The notes under the pieces are model-generated. The model had not been told where the DNA came from, made no database searches, and saw only the letters and a program-made list of their open reading frames with translations. From positions 45,441-109,440 of the forward strand of contig JADNRV010000169.1 of the NCBI GenBank assembly GCA_015499995.1: DNA of 64,000 bases, read 5' to 3'. How positions within the stretch are numbered: the first letter of the stretch is position 1; every line of letters begins with the position of its first letter. This document shows positions 36,272-48,586 of the stretch, piece after piece. The position numbers and the translations under genes were made by a program. This stretch comes from Flammula alnicola. Taxonomy: Eukaryota; Basidiomycota; Agaricomycetes; Agaricales; Strophariaceae.

Positions 36272-37143
36272 TGCCTTGCCGTGTCGTCATTCAGACTTTG
36301 GCTTTAGATTCCGCGGCCCGATATCGACCTGGACACCTGTCATGTCAGAGAGCAGCGCTCACACGGCCCGTCACCCCATTTCTTGGCTTCGGCAACTTGT
36401 GCGCTTTCTCACACAAAGCGGCGAGCCTTCTCTAGATCTCTTGATTATGTATTCTCCGTCTGTCTTGCAACGAGGAAATGGATCAATGTCTGAACCGTTG
36501 ATGATTATCCATTCTGTCATCAACCGCACTCTGTGGTTTGGTATCCTCTGCGGTACTATACTTACCTACCAGGTGCCTATTTTTCATCACTTCTCGTGAA
36601 AATTCGTCATCTGATGTTTTCTGATCCAGCCTGACCGGTATACTTAATCTTTCCTTAATGACAAACACTCCAACTCCCCTCTTCCTGCGCTGTCTTCCAA
36701 GTTCCATCTTTCCTGTCTTCCAAATACTTTGTCCGCTGTTTCTCCTTCCTTCCTCTGTGTACAAATCCACGTGGCATAACTGCGCCTCCCAGAACTGGCC
36801 AGACCCTTATCTAAACATTCGTCAAGGTCGACGACTTGAACACCCGCAATTCATTATCCTCCTCCCCTTATCAGATATCACAGCTGATGGGCGCACATGG
36901 TGGCGCTGCGAACACCTCCGGGAGGCTTGGCTTCAAATTCTCTTGGCTGGCGCTAATCCGGATACTTTCCAGGTTCTGCAGAGTTCTGGTATAAGACCTG
37001 GAAAGTACATCCTCGGCACACCACGATCTCTCGTGAGCACGTACTGCCACTTGAACCCGTCGTCATCTCCTGGGATCCGCGTTTCCATTCCCCAATCAAT
37101 TGAGTGTACGAAAAACACGGACGGCGGGGGTGCAATTGGAGTA
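36272..37143. other. Intergenic, one doubtful frame
   Basis: A 167-residue plus-strand frame at 36658-37161 has a hydrophobic start (IFPVFQILCPLFLLPSS) but no motif, and its end lies inside the MITE inverted repeat; probably not a gene. The left part is the promoter of the large minus-strand gene. Confidence 0.35.
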
Positions 37144-37319
37144 CAGTCGAACCTCCCTTAACCCATACCCCTCGGTGGACGGCCCATGCTATGGGTTATG
37201 GGGGTTATGGGTTATGAGAGGTCAATTTCGGTGTAAATGTCAGTTTGGTAGCCGCTAAAATCTATGGGATGTGAGGGGTTATGGGTTATCAGAGGTATGG
37301 GTTATGAGGGGTTCGACTA
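37144..37319. mobile_element. MITE with Tc1/mariner-pogo features
   Basis: 176 bp element with terminal inverted repeats: left CAGTCGAACC... and right ...GGTTCGACTA match over 26 bases with four mismatches. It is flanked by TA on both sides (37142-37143 and 37320-37321), the target duplication of Tc1/mariner elements. The inside is made of degenerate GGGTTATGGGTTATGAG repeats and has no coding capacity. Confidence 0.7.
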
Positions 37320-38559
37320 TACATCCACGGAGGCTACAGCCCAATTACAGGGTCCCGAAACGCGATCCGAGGCGCGGAGGGCTGTCGTATCTGCGCACTT
37401 TTCCTTTTCATATGACAGTCGATCACAGCGGGGTGCGTGCACTACACTGCACAACCTTGTTTCACGGAAACTAATAATACGGGCGGGCGGGCGCCTATTA
37501 ATAAACACCCCACTTATAAATATATTTACCCTAAATCCCTGGCTTTTAAGTAAGTATTTAAATTTAAACCAGCCTCGAAATAAGTATGCACGGCCTCCAA
37601 GCCCGATGCGTGAATATTGGCGATTCAAAATTACACATGTAGTCCACATAAGAGCTAAGTATATCCCCACCCACCCACCAACGTGTACCACCGAAGCGAA
37701 CTCGAACGGCCAATCTCACTTCCAGTGATCATGATAATCGATAAATATAGCCGCCGCCCCGCCAAGGGCACAGAAAACCGCGGCGGACCGGTAGAAGGAG
37801 GTAAGGGCACCACCGGCTAAGTACCCACCCACCCTCACGATCTCGGACCCGAGTGGCGAGAACGCCCCGCGCATAAGCAATCCCAAGGAATCCAGCTGCC
37901 GGCAAGCACAATTTAAGCACGCCGCAGATGTCTGGACTGGGAAACAAACACCAGTGGATGGGTATGCGCATGCATCCAAAGACCCAGGAGGCTGCCGGCG
38001 TTCGCACGACGAGGCCTTGAGTATGGGCAGGGTATGAGCATGGGCTTCTCCGCGAACTTGCTTTCTGCAGGTCGATTCCGAGTCCCAGGGACAAATATAA
38101 ACGCTGCTATTGATCTGCAGGGTTTATTTGAGTAAACCGCGGATGCGCTTGTGCTCAATGTCAATGTCAATGCAGACTGGTACATGCCTGCCTACCTTGA
38201 CTTGCAAGGCGGCAGGCCCACCAGCTAGCCACCCTCTCGAGCTCGGACCCGAGTGCAGGTCCGTTATCCGGCGGGGCACGCACCCGACTCGCGTATGGGT
38301 GGGTCGGTGGGTATCATCATGCGCAATTTGATGTTGAACAGGGCGTGAAAACAGTGCTGGTGGGTGGGTGGTGGGATTGAATTCATGGAAAAAGAGAATC
38401 TCAGAAATATGTACGATGTACAACTTGGGATGCACAAGGAGAGCCCTCGCTATGCCGGCACTAAGGAGACAGCCTAAGAGGCCTTCCCTACTTCCGGTTC
38501 AGTAAGCTTAGCGAGTGACGGGCCAGTCTGCGCACATGCCCATTACTATTAGGCATTTG
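37320..38559. other. Intergenic with an internal 27-bp repeat
   Basis: No gene. A 27-bp sequence ending in the palindrome-bearing CTCGGACCCGAGTG occurs at 37829-37855 and again, with two mismatches, at 38229-38255, exactly 400 bases apart. An AT-rich patch lies at 37495-37590. Confidence 0.5.
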
Positions 38560-38770
38560 GCAACGTCCCCGTTCCTCCGACGTCCGAGATTGGACGTGCT
38601 CGGCGTGTGGTAGCCATCAAATATCCATGGAGCGCTTGTCCCACTATCTGACATCCACTTGGCAGACTCGCCGGGCGGTGCTGTTGTTACCTTTTTTCAT
38701 GTTTTGCGTTGTGTGTTCATACATTTTTGTGTTCTCAGCATCCTATGTAAGTTCGTCGGCATAAGTTAAT
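38560..38770 (+). pseudogene. Scrambled fragment: family exon piece joined to an RRM-gene 3'-region-like piece
   Basis: 38560-38680 matches the last exon of the 25626/39132 family (GRARR region, then a jump to HGALVPLSD) with an internal deletion of about 80 bases. It is followed at about 38690-38765 by sequence resembling 24735-24810, the 3' region of the RRM gene. No coding potential. Confidence 0.55.
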
Positions 38771-39131
38771 AACATCGGATTTGAGATTCTGACCTCGAAA
38801 TACAGGTCTCTGGCTCGCTGTACGTGGATATTTTTAATTAAACATATAAATACGTTCTCTTATATGCCTCTTACAAATTTATAGAGCTCAGGATGCAAAA
38901 CTGGTGATACATTGATGTGTAAGATAAAAAGCTCAAATATAGCAAACCGCTTCACGCATATCTTTACCAGTTAAAAATATTGTAAAATTCTAAGTGAGCG
39001 AAATCCTCCGAGACATGTCCTAACATAAATCGCCCAGCAAAGGTTAAGGGATAGGTGTGGAGACTGGTCCAAGCGGTGGCCACGAACAACCCCCCCCAGA
39101 ATCGCGGACATTGAAGCAAGCCCCCTAGGAT
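38771..39131. other. AT-rich intergenic DNA
   Basis: No gene or motif seen. A run of nine C lies near 39090. Confidence 0.4.
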
Positions 39132-40188
39132 GTGCTGTCTCCACATAAATCAATATACACAAAAACAAATAGCGGCATCCTGATAAGGGAGCTTGATCCG
39201 AGCCTAATTAAATTCGTGACTTTTGTTGTTTATGATGAGGTCACTCATATATATAGCAATGCGTCACAACTGAACTTCACGACTCAGCCACTCCAGCGGC
39301 GTCGTATAACTTGTGGTACTTGGGCGATGTTGAAGAGTTCCATACGACGTTCACTTGCTCCTTTGTGCGAGCAGACTCGGGTACGAGACAAAGAGGCTTT
39401 CTGCATTCTCTATACTCATCACTGGCAGGCCCTACCGCGTCTGAATCTACCTTACCATTGCTCTCCCAGTTCGCGTCTTGCGCGGTTAACAGTAACACAT
39501 CGCTGTACAAATTTGGACAAGCCTTCAGGTCGTACAGTACCCTCTCAATGTCGCTCATACTCAACCTCTGGCAAGGAGGTGCCGCCCCATGAAGACACAC
39601 CGGCAGATTCGACCGAGGACGCCCCGTTTGACTTGAAGTGGATGATGCTCCGGGCTTTCGAGAACACAGCCTCGGCTCCATGGCTCAACCTACTTGCACC
39701 AGACCACGAGGATCGGCTCCGGAGAGCGTATAGTCTCTTTTTCCAGATCAAGCTGCCAGTGACCTTGAGCAGATCCCAAGATCCAGAGGAAGCGATCCAC
39801 TTTCTGTTTGTGCGTCTCTTCGAATGTCCTCGAGTACGCATGAATACTGACTGACAATAATACATTCTACTCTGTGCAGGCATTCGACAACGTCGTCCCC
39901 GTTCCTCCAACGTCCGAGGTTGGACGTGCTCGGCGTGTGGTAGCCATCCTCACCCACACCATTGTCAACCAGATATCGTCAATCCCGCTCTCCTCTCCCG
40001 TTCGCGAAAAATATCCTGACATATTTAATATACATGGAGCGCTTGTCCCACTATCTGACATCCACTTGGAAGAGCCGGACGGTGCTGTCGAGGATTGGAG
40101 GGAGTTTTGGGCGAGGGCTCAACCAGTTCTTTTTGGACTCGGTGAGAAGCTCCATGAGGCTGGGTTTGGGATCGATTCCGAGGGCTAA
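39132..40188 (+). CDS. Unknown protein family, copy C
   Basis: About 90 percent identical at base level to copy A. The frame holding CRSYSTSGKEVPPHEDTP is open from an ATG at 39132 to the donor at 39834 (CGA|GTACGC); exon 2 runs 39880-40188. Conserved: LAPDHEDRLRRAYSLFF, SEVGRARRVVAILTHTIVNQ, VEDWREFWARAQPVLFGLGE. Compared with copy A, the short first-exon ATG is ACG and its splice donor is lost, so either translation begins upstream (39132) or the copy is dying. The C-terminus is shortened (GIDSEG) by loss of the EEEQ-coding stretch. Function unknown. Confidence 0.4.
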
Positions 40189-40520
40189 GGAAGAAAAGAA
40201 GCCTTGAGTGTTATTTTTTGAAAGACGGTGAGTTGACGCTCGAGGTGGCAGCGTACCTGTTCATGGACCTAATTATTCTGCAGCCTTCAGCGCTGTGTAC
40301 TGTCAACTATTACTGCGTCTTCGAATCTCACAAACATTACGAGGTCTGGGGAAGATCGAGTGCCATGTCTACTTTTTTTGGTGGTCTCTAGACTCTGAAA
40401 TATCGAGGAGTGCGGGTATATGCTCAGGTAGTCGTCTAGGATATGTATAACGATATAACGAACGGGCTTTGCGACAACTGCAGCTCGAAAAATTCCCCAT
40501 CCGAAGAGAGCACTGGCACA
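39256..40520 (+). repeat. Segmental duplicate of 25490-26767
   Basis: Homology starts near the shared ACTCCAGCGGCGTC and runs through the gene, its 3' untranslated intron and the antisense frame, ending at GCACTGGCACAGGATA (26757-26771 in the other copy). The two copies lie about 13.8 kb apart in the same orientation. Confidence 0.75.
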
Positions 40521-43014
40521 GGATACCTTGGGAGGATGACTGTCTCCCATGCGACCAAAGTAACACTGTTGATCTTCACGTTCTAAGCAAGAGCAAGACT
40601 GAATTCGCCCCAGAGGTGCTTTGCTGGGATCTTCCCTCGGTTTTGTGTTTTTATCATATGTTGTGAACCTAGAGGAATCTGCCTCGGTTCATGACATTGA
40701 CTATGATAGCCACATTCAGGCTTTCCTTGACTTTTCTGCATTGTATTTTAATCTCCTTTGACATAGGGCTGATACCTATACCTATACTTAAGCAGATGCA
40801 CGAATTCGTACTGGGGTCATAATCATATTAGAGGAGATGACGTAGTGATTACAGTGCGCGAGCGTAAGGTTTGGAGAAAACGACAGTGTGGACGAATATA
40901 AACGCGACGTCGCGCAGTGCATGACGAAATTCATGTTTGACATGACAGAGAGAAAGGAGAAGGAATAGAAAGAGAAAATATATTTATGTATGGCCTATTC
41001 GAATGGCATCAGTACTACGAACGACACGAAAAGGTAGCCAACAATGTACCATGGGCTCATGTGCGGAATGGTTGCGAGTCAGCAAATGTTGAAGCAGTAG
41101 GTGTTTTGTTAAATGGTCAATTGTGACGTAAGAATCGCATGAAATTTTAACATCCTATTATCAGTTAGTCACGATGATTGTAATAATGTAGATAAGCCAC
41201 TCACTGAATTCGATCTGGCACCCAGTTCCTGCGACTGAATAATCGTTGCGAATGAAATGATTGACTAAAGTGATAGCTAGATATTAGTGCTGCCTTCAAA
41301 TAGCAACGTCTGAAAAGAATACCCCAATGTTTAGCAATAAGGTCAAGCGGACAACTCCCGATTGAAGAGGTGCTAGAGCGAACGAGTCAGAAACACCCTA
41401 CGAAAGATCGAAACAAAACTGAAATGCCACTTGATCGTTTGTCTTGTCAATGGTTCAAGCACCTGGGCCTGAAGAAAGGGTATGTTGAGAAAAATCCGGC
41501 AAAGAAGAGAGAACAAATGCACCTTTCCAAAGACATCACTCGCCGAGTAGGATTCAGTCAATTCACAATCAGCACAGTGGGGCACCACGAGAGGGATCCC
41601 TCAGAGTACGAACTACGGCATGCACTCTGACCCCAAGTAGCCGCGCTCGCCGGGTAAGGAATCCACAGCATTGAGAGATCGTTCCTCTCGGAAGCCCTCG
41701 CCGCCACAGAGACCCCGGCCTGTGAGATAAGATCCGAGCTGTGCCGCCGGGCCCTCAGTCGCTGTCTGAGCAGCCCCATCACTTTGCACTGGGACACCAT
41801 CAACTCTGTGTCGCCGGCTGTGGTCGACGAGACGCGCACTGGCTGAAAGCTCCTTGAATGAATACTACTTCCTTTGGATGCCTCCGGTCAGCTTGGTGTT
41901 CAGAAATTTGGGGCTGGCTGGCCGAGGTTTGCTGGCCTCTACAGGAGCAGTGGCAGCTTCATGAGTGGCGCAAGAAGGTAGAGCGAAGAACTGAGCTAGC
42001 ACGGCCATATTGAAAGACGTGGTTTTGAAGTAAGTGGGGGTGATCATCTCGACTTGGGCATGGTGATGGTTAGAAACCAAGAGACGATGGGCGAATAAAG
42101 CCACAGAAGTCGCGAACTTATAGAGCAGGGCACAGAATTGTGCATGTTTGGTTGGGTGTATGCGCTTTGGTAGATTGCCCGATATGTCCTACACGTGTAC
42201 GAGCGCAGTTCCTCGAAACTAGACCCGCTTTGGCTATCTTGATAAAGATCAAGGCGACGTAGAAAGGCGACCAGGACCTTCCGCGACTGCCAACAAGCCA
42301 ACAGAGACTCAAGATGCAAAAATGAAAGTATACAAAAGCCCAGATTGCATAATTTCATCGTCAATTGGCCAATCATCGAGCAAAAACAGAGCAGCGAGGC
42401 CAAGTAGGACGATGAACCGAGGGCAAGGAAGCCAGTGGAAACAACTGGAAATGTGTGTATCCGACGACTCCTGACTTGGCATGCCACTGCCAGTGATAAT
42501 CAGTGGGAACCCATGTGAGCCGAGATCTTCATTTGTCTATGAGCGCGGTGTCTCCATTCTGCGAACATGGCATGACTAGAAGGAGGGCGTATCACACAGC
42601 CTTGATAGGGTGAATTTGGAAGGAACGGACAAAACAAGGCAAGTCGAAAAGACCGGTATTTTGTCGCGAGGCAATGTGTGACTAGTTGACTCCGCATGTT
42701 GTCATTGTCACTATGGGCGACGCTCGAGATGTTTATCAACACTTAGCACATTAATTGTATGCAAAACAACTCAGGCAATTCGGGCATAAATTGAATCTTG
42801 TCTGCACTGAACGGAATGAGTATCTGCCTGTGACGCGTTCCGCCTTCTCTATGATCCAGACTGCCCGTCGAGGTGTGGAACTGGCCTTAATTGACCAAGG
42901 GTAGCCGGGTAAAGGCTGTCGAAATTGTCAGTCCAAGGAAATACATAGAAAAGTTTAAATGGACACCGTACATACGTATTAGATGGACCACGGACAACTA
43001 GCCGGCTGAGAATA
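40521..43014. other. Long intergenic region
   Basis: About 2.5 kb. Short frames occur on both strands (41370-41630 plus; 41558-41839 and 42044-42487 minus, the latter hydrophobic), but none has a motif, a consistent exon plan or a neighbouring signal. Possibly relics. Confidence 0.35.
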
Positions 43015-44528
43015 TCAAGGCTTCTTCGGAAGTCCGAAAAACACCTGCTTAGCAGCACCCTTCTTCACATCGCGAAGCCCGTTCCAAAATTCGCCAGCAA
43101 ATCGGTCAGGCTTCCCCCAAGGTTTGACTTTCGTCACACCCAATACCGAGTCGCCAGCACACCTGACCAAGAGCATCCCATTCGTTTTGGTGAAGGTCGC
43201 CCATCCAGGATCCGTAGAAAGTGATTCTGGCTCCAAATTTGTGGAGTTAACAATGTTCAGCTCGCACAGATGAAGAGGTTTGCCATCTGGAGTATACGTG
43301 AAAAGTGGTTTCTTGTCGTTGAACGTTACAATCATGTACGACACGAATTCGAGGACATAACGTACTTGATGGTTAAGAGCACGAAATCTTCTGTAAATTT
43401 CCTCAGCAGTCATGGAACTGAAATCCACTTCTGTATCTTTTGAGGTTATGAAAGGTGCGCCAGGTGCGTTGGCAGCGATAACTTGAGGTTGAGCGATAGC
43501 CTAGAGTATCCTTTTGAGTAGCATAATTTTATAAGAATCATTTACAAGTACCTTTCCATTCAGCATGTCCCTCAAAACTGACACGAGTAATTGGCCCCCC
43601 GCTGGTGCTAGTTCATCGCGTAAACTTGGAAAAGTCGCGTTCTCAGGTACAGACTAGTTAAAACCGAGCTTCTTTAAGTAGTTAAAGTATAACATAGAAG
43701 GAAGAACGCACCATTTTGTGGCAGCCCCAAAGAGAACCTGCATCGATTCCTTCGCTCCTTTTCAGCATCTTAATAACGCAGACACCTGTTTCCGTCTCGC
43801 CGTCCATGATAGTATGCTGTATTGGTGCTGCTCCTCGATAGGCAGGAAGTAGCGAAGGGTGCACATTGAGTCGATAGGAAGGTTGAAATGCGCTAAGCAT
43901 TTTGTCCGTCAATATTCGCCCAAACGATGCAGTGACGAGAAGGTGATTGGCAGGTGGAAGGTCTCCGAATTCTGTAGGAAGCGAGAAGGGGTGTGGCAGC
44001 TGATAAGGAAAATAGAAATAGACATAAGTTCTGGTTCCTCATTACAGAATATAAGCGACATACTATCCAATTTCTAAACTCCCGCTTCACTTTGGGTATA
44101 GTATGCACAGGAATGTCCAGGCTTTCCCCGAGTTTTCTCAAAGGCGCTGGACGGCAACATAAGTTCATGTACACCAGATGATCAAATTCACTCACAAACT
44201 GACAAAATGGATCCACGGCGTCCAACATGTACATCTGGTTGGGTTGCTATCACGATTTCACTCCATACATCTGAGAAGCTAGTTGGTGAATATGAACTTC
44301 ACTTTCTTGCCCGAAAATTTCGAGCTGAAATATACCTTTAGCTTGAAAAAGTTCTTGTAAAACAAGACACGAGAATTCGTCGCGTCCCATGAAAAGAACC
44401 CGAAATCGGTCCGCATTGGTCGTTTGTGTTTGAAAAGACCGTGTTCTTGAGTTGCAGGTTATGATTCGTGAGCAGGAATTCCAAGTGCATCGACTTTGTC
44501 GGCGCTGCAATGTGGCTATTAGCAGCAT
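43015..44528 (-). CDS. FMT1: Methionyl-tRNA formyltransferase, mitochondrial
   Basis: Formylates initiator Met-tRNA with 10-formyl-THF so that mitochondrial translation can start. Start at 44528 with an Arg/Ser/Thr-rich presequence (RRQSRCTWNSCSRIITCNSR), then the Rossmann start FRVLFMGRDEFSCLVLQEL. Successive exons give SEIVIATQPDVHVGRRGS, PLRKLGESLDIPVHTIPK, LVTASFGRILTDKML and the signature HPSLLPAYRGAAPIQHTIMD ... ETGVCVIKM, with the active-site Asn/His/Asp region (NVHPSLLPAYRG ... EGIDAG). The C-terminal beta-barrel part (KPLFTYTPDGKPLHL ... VKPWGKPDRFAGEFWNG) binds tRNA. About six small introns fit in phase. No breaks. The transposon at 44701 sits only 172 bases upstream of this ATG. 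Confidence 0.88.
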
Positions 44529-44700
44529 ATTGAAGGGGGAAGATAATTCAGATCTTGAGTCGGAATATCCACACGAACTTCAACGCGCGTGGAGGTTTGT
44601 GAATGCGGGAAGGTCTTGCACAACATGTGCAAATTTAAAAGCCTGATGCGGACATACCGGCCCGTGAAAAGTTCGTCTTCGCCAACCAACCTTGTGGTGA

Positions 44701-44946
44701 CACGGCGGACATTCAACTGTCAAGTCGGGCCGACAGTTGTCCTGTTAAGTCATACAGAGGTTACGGGCATGTCATAACCTGTCATGACATAGGTTGACTT
44801 GCCGGTCACAGTGGCCTATGTCACGCTCTCCTGGTTCATAGGATTCTCCTGGTTCATCGTATTCTATCGTATTGACTTCAGTGCTACTATCTCAATCTAC
44901 AGGCTTGATATGCACCTGCTTGCTCTGTAGGCTGAGACTGCTGCAA
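44701..44946 (+). repeat. Left terminal inverted repeat
   Basis: Reverse complement of 46489-46737. Begins CACGGCGGACATTCAACTGT. Confidence 0.85.
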
Positions 44947-45084
44947 ATTCTTCGAGAACTAATTTTCAGGATACATAAAGGAGCAGCGACATGTTTTTCT
45001 CTTTTTTTTTTTATCCGCAAGTCGTTCTTATCACTTTCTTATCACTTTCTTCCAACCCCATCCCACAAACCCTGCACTAGATTT

Positions 45085-45790
<706 letters not shown>

Positions 45791-46488
45791 CCTTCCACCT
45801 GTGAACCTCTCGTCTCCTCCAACACTATGTATATATTACCGCCACCATCGTCGCAAGTTCAACCAACACCAACACTTGTACACAAACATGAAGATACCAC
45901 TATTTATGCACCCGCACACATGCATACCCACGACATAACGACCGGCTTCATTCTTACGTCTTTATTCCTCGTCTCATCTCGCTATCAATTGCTTTTACCT
46001 CTATCCCTCATTCCCAACTCTCAATCTTGTCATTGATCTTGCCATGTCGTTATTCTCTGGTAAACCTATGCTAGCATGTACACTTTTACTTGACCGATTT
46101 CCTCACTTTTTTCTGCCTTCATGAACAGCAAGTACTGTGTAGCATTATAATTCCATTTTTGACGTCATCGTCTTAATAGACTGTCATTTTTTGTAAGTAC
46201 CACAGAGGAGGGGGAGGTATGCCACGACTGGCCGAGTTTTGCGATTCATTCCTTTCTGTTTTTAAGGTTCTTGTGATGTTTTCTGTGTATTTAATAGTAG
46301 GCCTTTGTTGAGTTCTTGCTTTACTTCAAACGTAGGAAGCTCGCCATAAAAATGAATGCCGCTGACATAAACACCGCTGCCATGATGATACGAGCTTACT
46401 AAAAGAGATGGAAAAACTAAGAGTACTTACCAGATTATGTAAGAAATGCACCGCTGCAGCGGTAGATTGCCGCTCAATTGTGCAATAT

Positions 46489-46737
46489 TGCAGCAGTCTC
46501 GGCCTACAGAGCAAGCAGGTGCATATCAAGCCTGTAGATTGAGATAGTAGCTCTGAAGTCAATATGATAGAATCCGATGAACCAGGAGAATCCTATGAAC
46601 CAGGAGAGCGTGACATAGGCCACTGTGACCGGCAAGTCAACCTACATATGTCATGACAGGTTATGACATGCCCGTAACCTCTGTATGACTTAACAGGACA
46701 ACTGTCGGCCCGACTTGACAGTTGAATGTCCGCCGTG
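46489..46737 (-). repeat. Right terminal inverted repeat
   Basis: Partner of 44701-44946; carries an extra ATGT-type 4-base insertion. Confidence 0.85.
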
Positions 46738-46888
46738 TGAAATACGCAAGAAAAGTAGAGCAATGCATACAGATTAGTTTGTAAAATTAAAAAGGTAGAG
46801 ATGCATAAAACCCAAAAGTGTCTATAATTATACGCAACCTGCGTGGCTCCGAGATACTGTAACCAAAGAATGGAATGCGCTGGATCCC

Positions 46889-47801
46889 CTAGCCCGTCTG
46901 AAACCGCGATACAAATCTATGAATCATTTTAAAGGGACCCATAAAATTCATTCTTCGATCACTTTCAGCTTTTCGCAGTGCCTCAACCATCGCCAACACT
47001 GCGGCGTCAACGTTCTCTCCTGACTTGGCCGAAGTTTCAAAGAAGGCTTGACATCCTAGCTCTTGGGAGAGAGCCGCTCCCTCGTCGTAGGCGACTTCTC
47101 GTGACAAATCCTCGTCGGACTTCGTGCCGACCAAGATAAGGACTAGGTTGGGATCTTCTTTTGTATCCAGAGGCACTTGTCTACAAGTCCTGGCGACATC
47201 CTGGAAGGACCATCTCGAGGTGATCGAATACATGAGAATGACGCCATGGCTGAATCTGCTTTGCCCAGTCTATAAGCACTTGCCATATCATGTAGGTATT
47301 CCGAAGAAAATCACTGACGGTAAATCATCGTCTATTCCCATATACGAAGCTAGCGAAATGTCAGATTTGTAACATGATATTGGTCAGAAGCAAGCTTACT
47401 CTGAGAGACCCACGTATCTGACAACGACACAATACAAGAATCATCCGAGTCCTCGCCAAGTTGACATTCCTTGCCGTGATCTCCACTAAATAACAGCTTT
47501 CCAAAACTCTCCTGCAGCCAGATCGAACTATAAACACATGTGACGATACCAGAAGTTACTCACTTCTACAATTCAAGAGTTTCCATGAGCCAAGTACAAT
47601 TAAGTGAGGAAATCTAAATGGCTTACCGAAGATATCCTCAGAAAACTACATGTTGGGTTAGTAAGAAAGCATAATTGTCCTAAACCAAAACAAGGTACGA
47701 ACCCGATATGCAAAAGAAGTCTTCCCAACTTCATTATCTCCAACCAAGAGAATGTTCCAGCGTTCCCGCTGAGAAGGCCACAGCGAAAAGCACGAAGTCA
47801 T
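46889..47801 (-). CDS. Divergent Ras-family small GTPase
   Basis: Starts MTSCFSLWPSQRERWNILLV at 47801, with several short introns. The P-loop GDNEVGKTSF (G1) is good. Later come VILMYSITSRWSFQDV, VLILVGTKSDEDLSREVAYD (G4 as TKSD) and FFETSAKSGENVD (G5). The switch region is odd: where DTAGQE (G3) is expected I can only read SLSDTWVSQ, and the switch I exon (ESFGKLLFSGDHGKECQL) is hard to join. The C-terminus (MIHRFVSRFQTG) has no CaaX box, so no prenylation is predicted. It may be a fast-cycling or inactive Ras-like protein, or a decaying copy. GTP binding is plausible; function unknown. Its stop is 151 bases from the transposon. Confidence 0.6.
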
Positions 47802-48586
47802 GGTAGCGAGAGACCTTCGAACGTGGGGCCCGAAAACGAGGCAAAGGCACGTCAGATATGCATGTCGACACTACTTATTTCACCGACGAAATGTCAGCTG
47901 CCGCGGTTTGATGAATCATACACAGCACGGAATGATAGCGCTGCCAGAGTATATTAAGCGGACGCCCGGTAGTAGGTTTCGGCGTTGTGGAAAGATAAGA
48001 TGTAGACAGAGTGCCCAAGATCTCGGACCAATCGTGAGATTTATAATGCCCTCTTGTATGATGGACAATTCAGTGCAGACGCTCAGAGCCTGATTTGCAA
48101 TGGTAACGCTTTGGGTTATCAAAACACCCAGGATACGTCTGTCAACAAGGCAGCTGCCAATAGTGATATGCAACCTCGACAACCAGCACAGTCTGAGTCA
48201 ACAATCAGCCAATAACCGGCCCTCGATATCAAACTGGGTGGTAGACACATAATGAAGTGTGTGAGAAGAGCCCATTCCGATATGTACCGCTTGAGGGCTG
48301 TGCTGCTGCGTGAGCTCAGTTATAAGTATATCAAGCTCGATGATGTCGGTGGGGGATTGGAAAGCCACGGTTTGATCATGATGTGTGCTTCCGCTTATGG
48401 AGCTGAAGTTTACCGGAGGGCTGAAGCCGCTGCCGGTTTGACTTTTTCCTCTTGTTGTGAATTTACCTTTGCCAACAGACACCGTAGAACCCACCTTGTC
48501 CACGATAAGGAAGGCCCCTCAATTGGATTGCTCAGGAAGACGAATCTGTTCGGAAATATAAGCAGAAGTGCTCACAATCATCAGAC
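47802..48586. other. Divergent spacer between Ras-like gene and PPCS
   Basis: About 790 bases; both promoters lie here. A minus-strand frame at 48198-48503 and plus frame at 48252-48701 overlap without motif; not called. Confidence 0.4.

Noticed and set aside
36658..37161. 167-residue plus-strand frame
   Set aside because: No motif, and its end lies in the MITE inverted repeat.
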